Source of the DNA: Streptomyces sp. PKU-EA00015
GTDB taxonomy: Bacteria > Actinomycetota > Actinomycetes > Streptomycetales > Streptomycetaceae
Direction: 5' to 3'
NCBI RefSeq assembly: GCF_013387495.1
Contig: NZ_JABZEE010000055.1
Coordinates: 1-64,000, forward strand
Length of the DNA stretch: 64,000 nucleotides
This document shows positions 40,501-48,532 of this stretch, one piece after another. The position numbers and the translations under genes are program-made. Every line of letters starts with the position of its first letter. The first letter of the stretch is position 1. A model generated the notes under the pieces. The model saw only the letters and a program-made list of their open reading frames with translations. It searched no databases and was not told where the DNA came from.

Positions 40501-41423
40501 AGACGACGAGCACCCCGCGCACCGCAACGACGAGCACCCGACGCACCGCATCGCACGCCAATACCCTGCCCGCCAAGACCCTGCCGGGCCGGCGCCCGCG
40601 CCGCGGCCGCATCATCGCGTCGGCCCTCGCCTATCTGATCACCTTCGTGATCCTTCTGCCGCTGCTCTGGATCATGCTCCTGTCGTTCCAGACCAACGAG
40701 AACATCCTGGCGCACCCGTTCTCCCTGTCGGATCTCAGCCTCGCCAACTACCGACAGGCCCTCGAAACGCTCGACCTGATGGTCATGTACAAGAACACGC
40801 TGATCCTGGCGGTGTTCTCCGTGACCATCGGCCTGGTCATCTCCTACATGGCCGCCTTCGCTCTGACGCGGATGGTCTTCCGCAGCGGACGACGCGGCGT
40901 CCAGAACGCGACGAGGTACTACCTCCTGGCCGGCCTGGCCGTACCCGTATACATTCTGCTCTTCCCGGTGTACCGGCTCGACATCGCACTGGGTCTGTTC
41001 GGTACGCATGCCGCGCTGATCCTGCCGTACATCGCCGTCTCGATCCCCTTCAACATCCTTCTCCTCACCGGGTTCCTTCGCGAGTTCCCCGAGGAGATCG
41101 AGCAGGCGGCGGTCATCGACGGGGTGGGGCTGTGGTCGATGGCGTGGAAGGTCGTGTTCCCGCTGATGCGCCCGGTCGTCGCCACCCTCGCCATCCTCAA
41201 CGTCATCTACGTGTGGAACGAGTTCCCCTTCGCGGTGACGTTGATCAACAAGCCGGAGCTGACGACGGTCTCGCTCGGGATCTCCCAGTTCCAGGGCGTC
41301 TACAGCGTCAACTACGGCGCGATGATGGCGTCCGCGACCCTCGTGCTCGTCCCTCAGCTGATCATCTACGCGGTCTTCCAGCGTCAGGTCATCTCGGGCA
41401 TGACCGCCGGCGCGATCCGCTGA
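40497..41423 (+). CDS. ABC sugar permease, MalG-like
   Basis: A 308-residue second permease subunit. A charged 35-residue N-terminal tail rich in Thr and Arg precedes six transmembrane segments. The EAA loop is EEIEQAAVIDGVGLWSMAWK (about 200-219) with the expected Gly. The GTG start overlaps the MalF-like stop codon (GTGA), implying coupled translation and a heteromeric channel. A strong hairpin follows before the GH91 unit. Confidence 0.9.
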   Translation: MKTTSTPRTATTSTRRTASHANTLPAKTLPGRRPRRGRIIASALAYLITFVILLPLLWIMLLSFQTNENILAHPFSLSDLSLANYRQALETLDLMVMYKNTLILAVFSVTIGLVISYMAAFALTRMVFRSGRRGVQNATRYYLLAGLAVPVYILLFPVYRLDIALGLFGTHAALILPYIAVSIPFNILLLTGFLREFPEEIEQAAVIDGVGLWSMAWKVVFPLMRPVVATLAILNVIYVWNEFPFAVTLINKPELTTVSLGISQFQGVYSVNYGAMMASATLVLVPQLIIYAVFQRQVISGMTAGAIR

Positions 41424-41481
41424 GCCGGCGGGATCCGCTGAGCCGTCGAAAGGAGCCGATCCGCACGACCGTGTGCTCCGT

Positions 41482-41509
41482 CCGGTGCGGGCGTCGGTGC
41501 CCGCACCGG
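41482..41509 (+). terminator. hairpin between the permease genes and the Tat ORF/GH91 unit
   Basis: An 11-bp stem: 41482-41492 pairs with 41499-41509 around GTCGGT, with outer GTGTG (41471-41475) able to pair with CACAC (41512-41516). It may terminate or attenuate read-through into the GH91 gene. Confidence 0.65.
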
Positions 41510-41547
41510 GACACACGGACACCCCGATCCCTCGTCCAGGAGCCGCC

Positions 41548-41727
41548 ATGCATCAGGAAAAGCCGCGGATCTCACGTCGCAGTGTGCTCGCAGGGCTCAC
41601 GGGAGCTCTGACAGCGGCGGTGTCCCTCAACACCGCACAGCGCAGCACCGCTCGGGCCGCAACGGCCGAGCCGTCCGCACCGCCTCCCCCGCACCCGTCG
41701 TACCACTCCATCGTCGGCCTTCTCTGA
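41548..41727 (+). CDS. isolated Tat signal-peptide ORF (59 aa)
   Basis: A 59-residue frame that is nearly all signal peptide: SRRSVLAGLTGALTAAVSLN (9-28) has the twin-arginine motif and hydrophobic core, followed by an Ala-rich cleavage region (ARAATA) and a Pro-rich stub ending YHSIVGLL. The GH91 coding region starts 50 nt later in another frame, so simple read-through would not join them. It may be the detached export signal of the GH91 enzyme, left by an old indel, or a tiny secreted peptide. AGGAGCC precedes the ATG. Confidence 0.65.
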   Translation: MHQEKPRISRRSVLAGLTGALTAAVSLNTAQRSTARAATAEPSAPPPPHPSYHSIVGLL

Positions 41728-41777
41728 GCACCCCGCACACACAACACCCGCACCAGACCGCTGAAGAAAGGACGAAC

Positions 41778-42962
41778 ATGGCAGACACTGTCTACGACGT
41801 CACGACATGGGCCGGAGCGACGGTCTCCCCGTACGTGGACATCGGCGCCGTGATCAACCAGATCATCGCCGACATCAAGTCGAAGCAGACGACGCAGACC
41901 ACCAGACCCGGCGCGGTCATCTACATCCCGCCCGGCCACTACGACCTCCTGACGCGGGTGGTCGTCGATGTCAGCTTCCTGCAGATCAAGGGGGCCGGCC
42001 ACGGGTTCCTGTCCGAGGCCATCCGTGACGAGTCGCAGACCGGGTCCTGGGTCGAGACGCTTCCGGGCGCCAGTCACATCCGGGTCAGGAACAACGACGG
42101 TCACAACGAAGCGTTCCTGGTCAGCCGAACCGGGGCCCCCGCCACGGTCGGGCGGCTGAACAGCATCGTCTTCCAGGACTTCTGTCTCGACGGGGTGAAC
42201 GCCGCCAAGCCCTATCTTCCGGGCAACGGCAAGACCGGCATCTCGTTCCAGTCCGACAACGACGCGGTCCGCATCGAGGGCATGGGCTTCGTGTACCTCG
42301 CACACGCCCTCGTCATCAAGGGGGCGGACGCCCCCAACATCACCAACAACTTCATCGCGGAGTGCGGCTCCTGCATCGAACTGACGGGAGCGTCACAGGT
42401 CGCCAAGATCACCAACAACTTCCTGATCAGCGCCTGGGCCGGCTACTCCGTCTTCGCGGAGAACGCCGAGGGGCTTCACATTTCCGGCAACACCATCCTG
42501 TGGGCCTGCAACATCACACTGTCCAGCGGGAACCGCGCCTCCATCACCGGCAACAAACTGCTCAGCAACTTCCCCAGCCAGATCGCACTGCTCGGCAACA
42601 GCTCCGAGAACCTGATCTCCGCCAACCATTTCCGACGGGTCTACGGAGACGGCACCAGCACCCGCTTCGACGACAAGTTCGGCATGGTGCACATCGCCGG
42701 GAACAAGAACACTGTGACGGGCAATCAGTTCTCCTTCGACGTCCCGTCGCAGAACATCACGCCCGCGGGCCAGGCCCCGACCATCGTGCTGGTCAAGAGC
42801 GGCGACAACAACTACCTGGCGTCGAACCACATCACCAGCAACGTGGCGGCCAAGGTCGTCCTCGACGCGAGCACCACGGCTACGAGGGTGCTCCACAGCG
42901 CCACCACCGCGCAGCTCGATGCCTTCACGACCAACCACTTCATGGTGGCAACTCCGAGCTAG
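41778..42962 (+). CDS. GH91 inulin fructotransferase (DFA-forming) / DFA hydrolase family
   Basis: A 394-residue right-handed beta-helix protein of glycoside hydrolase family 91. VYDVTTWAGATVSPYVDIGA at the N-terminus, PGAVIYIPPGHYDLLTRVVV, and AECGSCIELTGASQVAKITN match, as I recall them, the Arthrobacter and Streptomyces inulin fructotransferases. Those enzymes cleave terminal difructose units from inulin as DFA I or DFA III. Homologous DFA-IIIases do the reverse hydrolysis. Unlike typical secreted transferases it starts at the mature domain with no signal peptide; GAAGAAAGGA precedes the ATG. DFA I or III and secreted or cytosolic remain open. Confidence 0.9.
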   Translation: MADTVYDVTTWAGATVSPYVDIGAVINQIIADIKSKQTTQTTRPGAVIYIPPGHYDLLTRVVVDVSFLQIKGAGHGFLSEAIRDESQTGSWVETLPGASHIRVRNNDGHNEAFLVSRTGAPATVGRLNSIVFQDFCLDGVNAAKPYLPGNGKTGISFQSDNDAVRIEGMGFVYLAHALVIKGADAPNITNNFIAECGSCIELTGASQVAKITNNFLISAWAGYSVFAENAEGLHISGNTILWACNITLSSGNRASITGNKLLSNFPSQIALLGNSSENLISANHFRRVYGDGTSTRFDDKFGMVHIAGNKNTVTGNQFSFDVPSQNITPAGQAPTIVLVKSGDNNYLASNHITSNVAAKVVLDASTTATRVLHSATTAQLDAFTTNHFMVATPS

Positions 42963-43056
42963 CGGAACCGCAGCTGCCGGCCGTCGCATGACGGCCGGGC
43001 AGCTGCAACGCGTCCGGAGAGGCCTTCAGGAGCACTCCTGGGCGCCTCGCGGCTCG

Positions 43057-43164
43057 TCACTCGATGAAGACGTCGACGTCCTGGAATTCGCTGGTGCCGT
43101 TGAAGGTGTTGATGCCGAGGCGGCCCGAGGTGTACGTGGAGTCCGTGGCGTCGATGGCGCTGGG
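43057..43164 (-). pseudogene. relic of the C-terminus of a GH32/CBM66-type fructanase
   Basis: The 381-nt gap 42963-43343 has no intact gene. On the minus strand about 35 codons, ending TGA at 43057-43059, encode SAIDATDSTYTSGRLGIN followed by TFNGTSEFQDVDVFIE. This resembles the last strands of the C-terminal sandwich of secreted levanases and exo-inulinases (SG.LG.N.FNGT..FQDV). Upstream the frame dissolves into Arg/Pro-rich noise without a start. It is likely the remains of a secreted fructanase gene that once converged on GH91. Confidence 0.6.
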
Positions 43165-43343
43165 CGGACGAGGGCGCGTCCCGGGCCGGACCGCCCGCGC
43201 CGGAGCGTGACGTACCGCCGCAGGCTGACCGCGCAGAGCATGGGCCCGCAACAATCCGGGGAAGGGGTGAACATCGACGGCGGATGGCCCGTACACCATC
43301 ACGAACCGGCCGACAGAGGGCCGGCCGTGGAGAGGGAGCCAAC

Positions 43344-43811
43344 ATGACCGGATCGCAGGGGACCGCACGGACCGTGGCGCGTCGTACCGTCGTCGCCGCG
43401 GCGGGCGGCGCCGGTCTCGCCGTCGCCCTGACCGCCTGCGGCGGTTCGGACGACTCGGCCGGGTCGGTGTCCGACAAGCCCGCCGACCAGAGCGCCGGGG
43501 CGACGGGCGGCACAGGCGGGACGGGCGGCGGCTCGGTCGTCGCACGGACCACCGAGATCCCGGAGGGCGGCGGCAAGGTCGTCGGGGACGTGGTGATCAC
43601 GCAGCCCCGGGCGGGCGAGTTCAAGGCGTTCTCGTCCAAGTGCACGCATCAGGGCTGCGCGGTCAAGGACGTGGCGGACGGGGTCATCACATGCCCCTGC
43701 CACAACAGCGCGTTCGACGCGTCGGACGGCAGCGTCAAGGCGGGTCCCGCGACCGCGCCGCTGCCCCCGGCGGAGATCACCGTGGAAGGCGACTCCATCA
43801 AGCTCGCGTGA
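43344..43811 (+). CDS. Rieske [2Fe-2S] lipoprotein
   Basis: A 155-residue exported Rieske protein. The N-terminus has twin arginines (ARRTVVAAAGG) and a lipobox ending LTAC, Cys32. A Gly/Ser/Thr linker precedes the cluster-binding domain. CTHQGC (C100, H102, C105) and CPCH (C117, C119, H120) give two Cys and two His ligands plus the disulphide pair. It would be folded before export by Tat and carry electrons at the outer face of the membrane. The partner is unknown; no bc1 genes are nearby. The ATG at 43344 follows GGAGAGGGAG. Confidence 0.9.
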   Translation: MTGSQGTARTVARRTVVAAAGGAGLAVALTACGGSDDSAGSVSDKPADQSAGATGGTGGTGGGSVVARTTEIPEGGGKVVGDVVITQPRAGEFKAFSSKCTHQGCAVKDVADGVITCPCHNSAFDASDGSVKAGPATAPLPPAEITVEGDSIKLA

Positions 43812-43817
43812 CTCGGC

Positions 43818-43851
43818 CGGTTCCGGCGCACGGGGTCAGGCGCCGGAACCG
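43818..43851. terminator. bidirectional terminator after the Rieske gene
   Basis: 43818-43829 pairs with 43840-43851 (12 bp, 10-nt loop) between the convergent Rieske and isochorismatase-like genes. Confidence 0.7.
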
Positions 43852-43906
43852 CCTCGGGGGTCACGCGTGGGAGGCGGCCGCCGCCGGGTCAGGGGTGTGC
43901 GCGAGG

Positions 43907-44557
43907 TCAGGCGCGCAGGGCCCGGCGCGGCCGCTTCCAGCAACACAGCACGGTGTCGGTGGTCGCGATCGTCGCCACCAGGGACAGCGTGTTGCGGATC
44001 ATCGCGGGGGTGTACTCGGCGGGCACCCCCGCGATGGCGTCCGCCACCACGACGACGGTGTAGCCGAGGTTGACGGCGTCGAAGACGGCGGCCGGGACGG
44101 CGATGTTCGCCGAGACGCCGGTGACGACCAGGGTGCGGCAGCCGAGGTTGCGCAGCACCGGATCGACCCCGGTGCCCGCCACCGGAGACAGGCCGTGCAG
44201 CCTGCGGACCACGATGTCCTCGTCCGCCACGGTGATCGGCGACGCGACGCGGACCGCGGCCGAGCCGCAGTGCTGCTGCACCGGGAGCCGGGCCGCGGAC
44301 CGGAACAGCCGGGCGTTGCCGTTCGCTCCGCGCCCGTCGGGCCGCCGCTCCGCGACGGCGTGCATCACCTGAACGTCCGCCTCGTGCGCCGCGCCCACCA
44401 AACGGGCGATGTTGCGGAGCACGCCGGAGGAACGGGCCTGGGCCGCGAGTTCGGGCAGTGCGCTCCCGGCTCCGACGACGCCCTCCTGGCACTCGACGGT
44501 GAGCAGCACGGTGGTGGCGGGATCCAGCTGTTCGGCGAGCTCGTCCCTGGACGCCAT
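43907..44557 (-). CDS. isochorismatase-fold hydrolase-like protein without catalytic Cys
   Basis: A 216-residue protein with the isochorismatase/cysteine hydrolase fold. VLLTVECQEGVVG replaces the usual LL.ID.Q start (Glu for catalytic Asp). The segment that normally carries the nucleophile, GV.TN.CV, reads VTGVSANIAVPAAVF with Ala in the Cys position. The protein may use different chemistry, as true isochorismatases lack the Cys too, or be a non-catalytic relative. The ATG at 44557 is chosen; upstream in-frame residues overlap the divergent promoter. Confidence 0.8.
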   Translation of the reverse strand: MASRDELAEQLDPATTVLLTVECQEGVVGAGSALPELAAQARSSGVLRNIARLVGAAHEADVQVMHAVAERRPDGRGANGNARLFRSAARLPVQQHCGSAAVRVASPITVADEDIVVRRLHGLSPVAGTGVDPVLRNLGCRTLVVTGVSANIAVPAAVFDAVNLGYTVVVVADAIAGVPAEYTPAMIRNTLSLVATIATTDTVLCCWKRPRRALRA

Positions 44558-44670
44558 GGCGTGTCCCTTCCTCGCTGTGCCGGGGCGCGCGAGAATAGCC
44601 GCCATTGCGCGAGGCAGGAAGCGGCGCCATGATTTCTGACACACCGTCAGAACATGGGAGGGGTATGCCG

Positions 44671-45138
44671 ATGACCGTCACCCAGCGCCGCGGCCGGCGC
44701 ATCATGATGACCCCCGAGGAGCTGGACGCCTTCCTCGCCGAGCGGCGCACCTGCCGGGTGGCCACCGTCTCGGCGGACGGCCGCCCGCACGTGAGCGCGC
44801 TGTGGTTCGCCTGGGACGGCACGTCGCTGTGGTTGTACTCGCTGATCCGCAGCCGCCGCTGGGCCGATCTGCGCCGCGACGCGCGCATCGCCGTGGTGGT
44901 CGACGACGGCGAGGAGTACGGGGAGCTCAGGGGCGTCGAACTCGCGGGCACCGCCGTGTTCGTCGGCGAGGCCCCGCGAACGGGCGCGGACTGCCCCGAA
45001 CTGGCGGCGCCCGAGGCCTTGTTCGCCCGCAAGAACTTCGGCCTGGAGGCGATGCCGCACGACGGCCGGCACGCCTGGCTGCGGCTGACGCCCGATGCGA
45101 TCGCCTCCTGGGACTTCAGGAAACTGTCAGCCCTCTGA
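44671..45138 (+). CDS. pyridoxamine 5'-phosphate oxidase-fold (FMN/F420) protein
   Basis: A 155-residue split-barrel flavin-binding protein. LDAFLAERRTCRVATVSADG (about 18-37) and RPHVSALWFAWDGTSLWLYS are the hallmark strands, and RSRRWADLRRDARIAVVVDD the cofactor phosphate region. Actinobacterial members often use F420 or bind heme; the cofactor is not determined here. Of two ATGs (44665 and 44671) the second is preferred, because GGGAGGGG is properly spaced from it. Its 3' end overlaps the convergent LysR gene by 12 nt. Confidence 0.8.
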   Translation: MTVTQRRGRRIMMTPEELDAFLAERRTCRVATVSADGRPHVSALWFAWDGTSLWLYSLIRSRRWADLRRDARIAVVVDDGEEYGELRGVELAGTAVFVGEAPRTGADCPELAAPEALFARKNFGLEAMPHDGRHAWLRLTPDAIASWDFRKLSAL

Positions 45139-46029
45139 CCCCGCGGCCGTGCGCAGCGCGTCGACGGCCGCCCTGATGGACGGCCTGCGGTCGGCGTCGG
45201 TGCGCCACACCGCGTACACATGGCGGCGCATCCGCTGCCGTACGGGGACGAGCGCGACGCCCTCGGGCACGGGTCCCCGGCCGAGCCGGGGGGCGACGCA
45301 CACACCGAGACCGGCCGCGATGAGCGCCAGCTGGGTGTGGTGTTCGCCCGCGAGGTGCGCGATCCGGGGCTCGAACCCCTTGGCGCGCAGGGTGAACACC
45401 AGCCAGTCGTGGCAGAACTCCCCCTCGGGCCAGGAGACCCACTCGTCGTCCGCGAACTCCTCCAGGTCCACCTCGTCGCGGTCCGCGAGGGGATGGCCGG
45501 CCGGCATGGCGACATCGGGCACGTCGTCGAGAAGCCGGGCCTGGCTGAGACCGCCGGGCACGGGCAGGCGCTTGTTGCTCCAGTCGAGGACCACCGCGAG
45601 ATCGAGGTCGCCGCGGATGACCGCCCGGATGCCCAGTTCGGGCTCCAGCTCGCGGGTCTGCACCCGCAGGTCGGGGTGGTCGCCGCGCAGCGCGGCGACG
45701 GCGGCGGGGAACAGGCCGCGGGCAGCGGTGGGGAAGGCGCCGAGCCGCACCTCCCCCACGACCTGTCCGCGCTGCGCCTCGATGTCGGACTGCGCCAGCT
45801 CCACCTGGGACAGGATGCGCGCGGCGTGGTCGGCGAGGAGCCTGCCGGCGTCGGTCAGGCGCACCCCGCGCCCGTTCTTGGCGAGCAGTTGCTGACCGAC
45901 CTCCCGCTCCAGCTTCGCCATCTGCTGGGAGACGGCCGAGGTCGTCACGTGCAGTCCGTCGGCGGCGCCGCTCACGGAACCGTGCCGGGCGAGGGCGTCG
46001 AGGGTGCGCAGGCGCTCCAGGTTCAACAT
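45127..46029 (-). CDS. LysR-family transcriptional regulator
   Basis: A 300-residue LysR regulator. The N-terminal winged HTH covers residues 1-60 (LRTLDALARHGSVSGAADGL, then HVTTSAVSQQMAKLE). The C-terminal half is the periplasmic-binding-like effector domain. It is divergent from an EamA exporter with TAAGCGA repeats between them, so it probably activates that exporter in response to an unknown metabolite and represses itself. Confidence 0.9.
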   Translation of the reverse strand: MLNLERLRTLDALARHGSVSGAADGLHVTTSAVSQQMAKLEREVGQQLLAKNGRGVRLTDAGRLLADHAARILSQVELAQSDIEAQRGQVVGEVRLGAFPTAARGLFPAAVAALRGDHPDLRVQTRELEPELGIRAVIRGDLDLAVVLDWSNKRLPVPGGLSQARLLDDVPDVAMPAGHPLADRDEVDLEEFADDEWVSWPEGEFCHDWLVFTLRAKGFEPRIAHLAGEHHTQLALIAAGLGVCVAPRLGRGPVPEGVALVPVRQRMRRHVYAVWRTDADRRPSIRAAVDALRTAAGSEG

Positions 46030-46030
46030 G

Positions 46031-46070
46031 TAAGCGATACTAAGCGAATAGGTCCAAGTTTTCTCGCTTG
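46031..46070. promoter_or_regulatory. candidate LysR binding region
   Basis: TAAGCGA occurs at 46031-46037 and 46041-46047, with the inverted TCGCTT at 46064-46069. These lie in the 74-nt divergent space between the LysR and EamA genes, the standard position for LysR sites. Confidence 0.5.
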
Positions 46071-46103
46071 TCCTAAGTGATCGAAGCCGGGATCGTTGAG
46101 TAC

Positions 46104-47174
46104 ATGACCACCGCCGCCCCGGCGCCTGCCTCGTCCGGCCGCGCCCGCCCGTCCCTTCCCTCCCCTGCCTCCCGCCGCCACGCCGTCGACTGGCGCATCC
46201 GGTTCGCGGTGCTCTCGACGGTCTGGGGCTTCAGCTTCCTTCTGATCAAGGTCGGCACGGGGGCCTACGCGCCGTTCCAGGTCACCTTCGGCCGGCTCTT
46301 CTTCGGCGCCGCCGTCCTGGCCGCGGCCATGGCGTTCCGGCGGGAGCGGCTGCCGCGCGGGCTGCGCACCTGGGGCCATCTCGCCGTCGCGGCATTCCTG
46401 CTCAACGCGCTGCCCTTCTCCCTCTTCGCCTACTCCGAGCTGACGATCCCCTCGACGCTCGCGGGCATCTGCAACGCCACGTCGCCGCTGTGGGGCATGG
46501 CGCTGTCCCTGGTCGCGCTGTCCGAGGACCGGCCGACCCGGCGGCGGGTGGCGGGACTGGGGATCGGGTTCCTCGGTGTGCTGACGGTCCTCGGCGTCTG
46601 GCAGGGCTTCTCGGGTCTCGACGTCCGCGGCACGGCGATGGCGCTGCTCGCCTCCCTCAGCTACCCGGTCGGCTGGATCTACGTGCGCCGTACGCTCGCG
46701 GGGTCGAGCCACTCCCATCTGTCGCTCACCGGCGCTCAGCTCGGGCTCGCCACCGTCCAACTGGGTGTCGTCACCCCGCTGTTCACCAGCGTGCCGACCT
46801 CGTTCCCCCTCGTGCCGCTGCTCGCCGTCGTCGCGCTCGGCGCGCTGGGGACGGGACTGGCGCTGCTGATGCAGTACGGGCTGGTCGCCGAGGTCGGTCC
46901 GACGACGGCGCAGATGGTCACGTACTTCATCCCGGTCATCGCCACCGCGGCCGGTGTGACACTGCTGGGCGAACAACTCGCCTGGAACACGCCCGTCGGC
47001 GCGCTGATCGTGCTGGCGGGGGCAGCACTCACGCAGAGCCGCGCCAGGAGCGCGCGTACGGCCACGGCCGCGGAGCCGGCACCGAGCCCGGAAGCGGCCC
47101 CACCGGCCCCGGCCGGCGTCGCACCGGAAGCGGCCTCGCCCGCCGTCACCCCGGCTTGCGCCGCTCAGCCGTAA
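46104..47174 (+). CDS. EamA/DMT-family transporter
   Basis: A 356-residue protein with ten transmembrane helices in two EamA repeats. A 30-residue Ala/Pro/Ser/Arg-rich N-terminal tail and a 40-residue Ala/Pro-rich C-terminal tail flank the core. The family's inner motifs show as VWGFSFLLIKVGTGAYAP and LLGEQLAWNTPVGALIVLAG. It is probably an amino-acid or metabolite exporter; the substrate is unknown. The ATG at 46104 lacks a clear ribosome site; an alternative start exists 27 nt upstream. It is under likely LysR control and overlaps the convergent MocR gene by 10 nt. Confidence 0.85.
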   Translation: MTTAAPAPASSGRARPSLPSPASRRHAVDWRIRFAVLSTVWGFSFLLIKVGTGAYAPFQVTFGRLFFGAAVLAAAMAFRRERLPRGLRTWGHLAVAAFLLNALPFSLFAYSELTIPSTLAGICNATSPLWGMALSLVALSEDRPTRRRVAGLGIGFLGVLTVLGVWQGFSGLDVRGTAMALLASLSYPVGWIYVRRTLAGSSHSHLSLTGAQLGLATVQLGVVTPLFTSVPTSFPLVPLLAVVALGALGTGLALLMQYGLVAEVGPTTAQMVTYFIPVIATAAGVTLLGEQLAWNTPVGALIVLAGAALTQSRARSARTATAAEPAPSPEAAPPAPAGVAPEAASPAVTPACAAQP

Positions 47175-48496
47175 CTGCGCGTCGGCACCGGGCCGATCGC
47201 CGCGGCCACCGCCGCCGCGATCGGCTCGATGTCCGCCTGCGTGAGCGAGGAGACCGTGATGCGCACGCCCGGCGACGCGGACATCCGGAACCGGGCCCCG
47301 GGGGCCACGGCCCACCCGGCGTGCAGCAGCCGCGCCACCGTGCCGGTCTCGTCGGGCACGGGCACCCACACGTTCATCCCGCTGCGCCCGTTCGCCGGGA
47401 CACCACGGCGCGCCAGCGCCCCGATGAGCGCATCCCGCCGTTCGCCGTACGCGCGGGCCACGGCCCGGGCGTCGACCGCCCCCGACGCCCACAGGTGGGC
47501 GACCGCGCGCTGCAGCAGCGTGCTGACCCAGCCCGGGCCGAGCCCCAGGCGCCCCAGCACCCGGTCGACGGTGATGGTGTCACCAGTGAGGACCGCGACG
47601 CGCAGATCCGGCCCGTACGCCTTGGCCGCCGAGCGCACGAAGGCCCAGTGCGCGGTGGCGCCGGCGAGGGGGTGGAGCGGCTGGTCGACGATGGCGTGCC
47701 CGTGGTCGTCCTCGACGACGAGGACCTGCGGGAACCGGCCGAGCACGGACCGCAGTTCCGCCGCTCGTGCGGCCGTCAGGACCGCGCCGGTGGGATTCTG
47801 CGCCCTGTCGGTGACGACGACGGCGCGGGCCCCGGCCGCGAGGGCCCGTTCGACGTCGGCGGGGAGCGGCCCGTCGTCGTCCAGGCCGACCGGCAGTGCC
47901 TTGAGTCCGAGGGCGGAGACCAGGTCGAGCAGACTCCCCCACCCCGGATCCTCGACCGCCACCGCGTCTCCGGCCCTCAGGTGGGCGGCCAGCACGCGCT
48001 CGATGGCGTCCAGCGCGCCGAAGGTGGCGGCGAGCGGCCCGTGGGGAACGCCGTCGGCGTCGAGGGAGGCCCTGGCCAGGCGCGCGAACTCGGCGTCGAG
48101 CGGCCCCTGGCCGTAGAGCGTCGGGTGCTCCGCGTGGTGACGGGCGGCGACGGCCAACGCCTCGTCGAGCGGCGGCAGGAGGGCGGTGTCGGGATTGCCC
48201 GCGCCGAGGTCGCGCACGCCGGGCGGCGCCTCGACCCGGATGGCGTTGCGGGGCGTGCTCGCGGGGCGCGGGCGCACTCGGCTCCCCCGCCGGCCAGCGG
48301 TCTCGATGACGCCGCGCTCGCGCAGGGTGCGGTAGGCGGCGGCCACGGTATTGGGATTGACCCCGAGGTCGGTCGCCAACTCCCGCATGGGAGGCAGCAG
48401 TTGACCCGGTTCGAGGTCGCCCGAGCCCACCGCGCGCTCGACGCTCGCGGCAATCTCCGATGCACGCCGTCCAGTGATCCGATACTCTTCTAGCAC
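47165..48496 (-). CDS. MocR-type regulator (GntR HTH fused to aminotransferase fold)
   Basis: A 443-residue fusion. Residues 10-75 form a GntR winged helix (LPPMRELATDLGVNPNTVAA followed by AYRTL). Residues 95-440 form a class I aminotransferase fold. The usual PLP Lys region reads FVRSAAKAYGPDLRVAVL, with Lys in place. MocR regulators bind PLP or its adduct to sense vitamin B6 or amino acids. It is divergent from a pyridoxamine oxidase-fold gene with direct repeats between them, so control of that gene and of itself is likely. Confidence 0.9.
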   Translation of the reverse strand: MLEEYRITGRRASEIAASVERAVGSGDLEPGQLLPPMRELATDLGVNPNTVAAAYRTLRERGVIETAGRRGSRVRPRPASTPRNAIRVEAPPGVRDLGAGNPDTALLPPLDEALAVAARHHAEHPTLYGQGPLDAEFARLARASLDADGVPHGPLAATFGALDAIERVLAAHLRAGDAVAVEDPGWGSLLDLVSALGLKALPVGLDDDGPLPADVERALAAGARAVVVTDRAQNPTGAVLTAARAAELRSVLGRFPQVLVVEDDHGHAIVDQPLHPLAGATAHWAFVRSAAKAYGPDLRVAVLTGDTITVDRVLGRLGLGPGWVSTLLQRAVAHLWASGAVDARAVARAYGERRDALIGALARRGVPANGRSGMNVWVPVPDETGTVARLLHAGWAVAPGARFRMSASPGVRITVSSLTQADIEPIAAAVAAAIGPVPTRSYG

Positions 48497-48520
48497 AAAA
48501 TCGATTATGCACTAGTGCAA
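48490..48520. promoter_or_regulatory. direct repeats between MocR and PNPOx-like genes
   Basis: CTAGCACAA at 48490-48498 and CTAGTGCAA at 48512-48520 are direct repeats 22 bp apart, two helical turns. The second overlaps the perfect palindrome TGCACTAGTGCA (48508-48519). MocR dimers typically bind such direct repeats. An AT-rich stretch between them could hold the promoter. Confidence 0.6.
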
Positions 48521-48532
48521 TGGAGTCCCGCA

